Assembly: GCA_027489915.1 (NCBI GenBank)
Contig: JAIXZB010000203.1
Span: 1 to 17,144 of the forward strand
Reading direction: 5' to 3'
From: Rickettsiales bacterium
GTDB lineage: Bacteria; Pseudomonadota; Alphaproteobacteria; Rickettsiales; UBA3002
DNA: 17,144 nucleotides
Shown: piece by piece, positions 14,858 through 17,144 of the stretch
Numbering within the stretch: position 1 is the stretch's first letter
Layout of the letters: the number at the start of each line of letters is the position of its first letter
The notes under the pieces: model-generated
The model's database searches: none
Told to the model about the DNA's origin: nothing
Seen by the model: only the letters and a program-made list of their open reading frames with translations
Position numbers and translations under genes: made by a program

Positions 14858-16471
14858 TTATTCAGAGCTTGGCACCGTTACGCCATCTATCACTTCCTTC
14901 ACTTTTCCAGCCAGCTGCTTCAGTGTGAAGGGTTTGGGTAAAAAGTTGAATTCGCGGCTGGGGCCAAATGTATCGATAAATGCGTCTTCGGCGTAGCCTG
15001 AGATGAATATTACTTTGATGTCTTTCATGCGCTCAGGATCGCTCTCTTCAAGCGATTGCACCATTTTGGGGCCATTCATGCCGGGCATGACTACATCAGT
15101 AATAATCAGGTCAAATATGCCACTGTGCTGGGTAAAGGCTTCTATAGCGGTTTCGCCATTATCGGCTTCGATGATGGTGTAGCCTTTGTTGCGTAATGCG
15201 CGTGCTGCGAAAATGCGCACGGGTGTTTCATCTTCTACCAGCAATATGGTTGCTTTGCCGGTGAGGTCCGTAATTTTTGCTTCTTCAGATTGTTCGGCTG
15301 ATTTTACGGAGATTTGTTCTGCTTGGTGACGCCTGAAGAATAGACTGAAATTAGTGCCTTCGCCTATTTTGCTCTTTACATAAATATAGCCACCTGTTTG
15401 TTTGATAATCCCATAACAGGTAGAAAGCCCCAGGCCTGTTCCGCTCCCTACTTCTTTGGTTGAAAAGAACGGTTCAAATATGTTTTTGATGATTTCTGTA
15501 GGTATTCCCGTGCCAGAATCTTCGACTTCCACCAGCACATACTCACCAGGCAAGATCTGTTCTTCTTCGGTGGGTGAAATATAATCGGCACCTATGTCTT
15601 TAGAAGAGCGTACTGATATGTTGCTGGTGCGGATAGAGAGGGTTCCGCCTTCCTTCATGGCATCACGCGCGTTGACGGCTAGGTTGATGATGACTTGCTC
15701 TAGCTGCCCTTGATCGGCCCTGACTGCACCTAAATCTTTGCCATGCATCATTTTCAGCTGGATATTCTCACCAATCAGGCGACGGATAAGGTTGGATAAT
15801 TCGGATAGCAAATCGGATAAATCGAGTATTTTGGGCTGTAAGGTTTGCCTGCGCGAGAACGCGAGAAGCTGGCGGACAAGGTTGGCAGCTCTGTTCGCGT
15901 TTTGTTTGATCTGCATGATATCGGCGAAAGACGGATCTCCTGCAGGGTGGCGCATAAGTAGTAAATCGCAAAAGCCTATCATAGCGGTAAGCAGATTATT
16001 AAAATCATGCGCAACGCCACCTGCGAGCTGGCCAACTGCTTGCATTTTTTGCGAGTGTGCAAAGCGCATTTCTAAATTTTTCTGCTCTGTTTGGTCTATA
16101 AGGTGCAGTATAAGAATAGGTTTGCGGCTGGTATCTGGCGGCTGCATGAGGGTGATGTAAGTGAATGCACTCACAGGTGCACCACCCTGAATGGTGAAAC
16201 TGGTGGAAAGTGTTTGTGGTGTGCCAGGAATGCGCCACGTGCGTTCGATGGCATCCTGAAGTTTGGTGCGGTCCTCAGGCTCGACTAGGCTTATTAGTTT
16301 AGTGTTCTCGGCGATGGATTGGCCACATAATTTGCTGAAGGCTTTATTGGCTTCTACAATAATCCCTTCATCATCCACCCTTAAAACTGCAATAGGGGAA
16401 AGTTCTATGAAGTTGTTAATGTCAAGGCCAGTATCCAGCCGGGATGAGAATGAGGTGGTGGAAGCGTTCAT
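14858..16471 (-). CDS. cckA: CckA-type hybrid histidine kinase, kinase and receiver part
   Basis: Central cell-cycle kinase of alphaproteobacteria; in Caulobacter CckA feeds phosphate through ChpT to CtrA and CpdR. This 537-residue polypeptide has a PAS domain (about 20-126), then the dimerisation domain with His155 in Ala-His-Asp-Phe-Asn-Asn. The ATPase domain follows (N267 in the N box, Asp318-Ser-Gly, then Gly-x-Gly-Leu-Gly-Leu), and a receiver domain with Asp414, phospho-acceptor Asp459 and Lys513. The kinase core closely follows CckA wording as I know it, for example Gln-Lys-Met-Gln-Ala-Val-Gly-Gln-Leu-Ala before the His. It lacks the membrane segments and first PAS domain expected at the N-terminus; those seem to belong to the gene just upstream, whose stop is one base before this ATG. 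AGGA precedes the ATG by five bases. recA follows after 95 bases. Confidence 0.92.
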   Translation of the reverse strand: MNASTTSFSSRLDTGLDINNFIELSPIAVLRVDDEGIIVEANKAFSKLCGQSIAENTKLISLVEPEDRTKLQDAIERTWRIPGTPQTLSTSFTIQGGAPVSAFTYITLMQPPDTSRKPILILHLIDQTEQKNLEMRFAHSQKMQAVGQLAGGVAHDFNNLLTAMIGFCDLLLMRHPAGDPSFADIMQIKQNANRAANLVRQLLAFSRRQTLQPKILDLSDLLSELSNLIRRLIGENIQLKMMHGKDLGAVRADQGQLEQVIINLAVNARDAMKEGGTLSIRTSNISVRSSKDIGADYISPTEEEQILPGEYVLVEVEDSGTGIPTEIIKNIFEPFFSTKEVGSGTGLGLSTCYGIIKQTGGYIYVKSKIGEGTNFSLFFRRHQAEQISVKSAEQSEEAKITDLTGKATILLVEDETPVRIFAARALRNKGYTIIEADNGETAIEAFTQHSGIFDLIITDVVMPGMNGPKMVQSLEESDPERMKDIKVIFISGYAEDAFIDTFGPSREFNFLPKPFTLKQLAGKVKEVIDGVTVPSSE

Positions 16472-16472
16472 A

Positions 16473-17144
16473 TTATTCCTGCGCTACTGTTCCAACTAAA
16501 GCGGTCATTCTTCCGGCTTCTCGTATAAGTGAAAAGTTGAGATGCAGTCTTGTTGGTGTCCCACTGGAATGAATAAGAAGCACTTCTTCTTTTAAGTCGT
16601 GGAATTCGTAATCTCTGGCGATAGGATTACCGTTGGTGAGTTTCAACACATCATTTAAATGCAGCCGCTCTTCCAGGAGCGTCTGGGGTGTTTTTCCAAT
16701 TAATCGTGCGAGGGCAGGATTTATGTATTCAAACCGGCCATGATCATCACATATGAAGTGGCCTACGGGCGATTCTTCTAGCAAACGGCGCATGGTTTCG
16801 ATGGAGATGTCGCTTAACACAGCGCTGCCACCCTTGCGCGTGCCTTGGTAGTATCTGCCCTTAATGGCATAGTAGCCATGAGGGCGCGGGAGTGGATCGA
16901 TAGAGATGACCATGTCGTTGATCCCCATGGATGTGGATATTTTTAACAAGACTGATTTTCTCTCGTTCATTAGCAAGGCATCTATGATTTTATCCTGATC
17001 GAATTTTGGGATGCGGCCTTCAATAAAAAAGCCCTCTAAGGCTTGTGAAATTGGGTAAGGGAAGCCGTCAAATAATTCTGAAAGTCCATGGCTTGCATGT
17101 ACAGTTACTCCATCGCGCTTGGTGATGATGCAGAATTGAGAACC
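16473..17144 (-). CDS. PAS-domain sensor protein, probable N-terminal half of a split CckA (partial, cut by right edge)
   Basis: The frame is open from the right edge to a TAA at 16475-16473, so the gene starts outside the window; 223 codons are visible. The first visible stretch (about residues 1-40) looks like the end of a PAS-like fold. A second PAS domain occupies roughly the last 110 residues, with the usual Glu-Ser-Pro-Val-Gly-His-Phe entry and an Asp-x-x-Gly-Arg-Phe-x-Tyr-Ile-Asn-Pro core. The protein ends straight after the final PAS strand (Leu-Val-Gly-Thr-Val), exactly where an ordinary CckA would continue into its next domain. No membrane segment is visible yet; it would lie further upstream. 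An internal TTG/ATG at 16976/16970 could be mistaken for a start, but coding sequence clearly continues beyond it. Confidence 0.75.
   Translation of the reverse strand, partial: GSQFCIITKRDGVTVHASHGLSELFDGFPYPISQALEGFFIEGRIPKFDQDKIIDALLMNERKSVLLKISTSMGINDMVISIDPLPRPHGYYAIKGRYYQGTRKGGSAVLSDISIETMRRLLEESPVGHFICDDHGRFEYINPALARLIGKTPQTLLEERLHLNDVLKLTNGNPIARDYEFHDLKEEVLLIHSSGTPTRLHLNFSLIREAGRMTALVGTVAQE
16477..16480 (-). promoter_or_regulatory. Shine-Dalgarno sequence for cckA inside the end of the upstream PAS gene
   Basis: On the minus strand AGGA stands five bases before the cckA ATG and lies in the last codons of the PAS gene, whose TAA is one base before the ATG. This supports true re-initiation at 16471 and translational coupling of the two polypeptides. 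Confidence 0.6.

Noticed and set aside
16473..16976. A complete 167-residue PAS protein starting at 16976
   Set aside because: The frame stays open with PAS-like coding sequence to the right edge, so this is the tail of a longer gene.
1..17144. tRNA, rRNA, CRISPR, insertion sequences or integration sites
   Set aside because: Gaps between genes are short and hold no cloverleaf, repeat array, terminal inverted repeats or target duplications that I could see.

Overview
The window is ordinary-looking core chromosome from an alphaproteobacterium of moderate GC (by eye a little under half). The placement rests on four things: a CckA-type hybrid histidine kinase directly upstream of recA and alaS; a long isocitrate dehydrogenase with the C-terminal extension known from Rickettsia and Thermus; a hisZ-purA pair; and a penicillin-binding-protein tail in front of prfB. 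HisZ and PurA point to a cell that makes its own histidine and AMP, so a strongly reduced Rickettsia-like parasite is unlikely. No mobile element, CRISPR array, tRNA or rRNA was seen. Coding density is very high and no gene-free stretch exceeds about 120 bases.

Left block, plus strand: the last 28 codons of a probable PBP1A, then prfB, which needs a programmed +1 frameshift at an in-frame UGA, then mnmA (tRNA 2-thiouridylase). mnmA converges on a minus-strand pair of uncharacterised membrane genes and shares a TTAA stop overlap with it. The pair is a 696-residue tail-anchored kinase-like protein whose catalytic residues are replaced, and a small lysine-rich multi-pass membrane protein whose first possible ATG overlaps the kinase-like gene's stop.

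Middle block, minus strand: icd, an unrecognised 301-residue gene, hisZ and purA, closely spaced and read in that order, ending in a probable intrinsic terminator before the kinase-like gene. Divergent from icd is a plus-strand 301-residue gene with a possible diverged PIN-nuclease fold. It converges on alaS, again through a shared TTAA.

Right block, minus strand: a PAS-domain gene cut by the window edge, cckA, recA, a strong intrinsic terminator, and alaS. The PAS gene and cckA look like one CckA protein divided into a sensor polypeptide and a kinase-receiver polypeptide, with stop and start one base apart.

The best candidates for undescribed biology are the pseudokinase/membrane-protein pair, the split CckA, and the two unknown 301-residue genes among housekeeping genes. 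The frameshift in prfB is a clear regulatory element of a known type.
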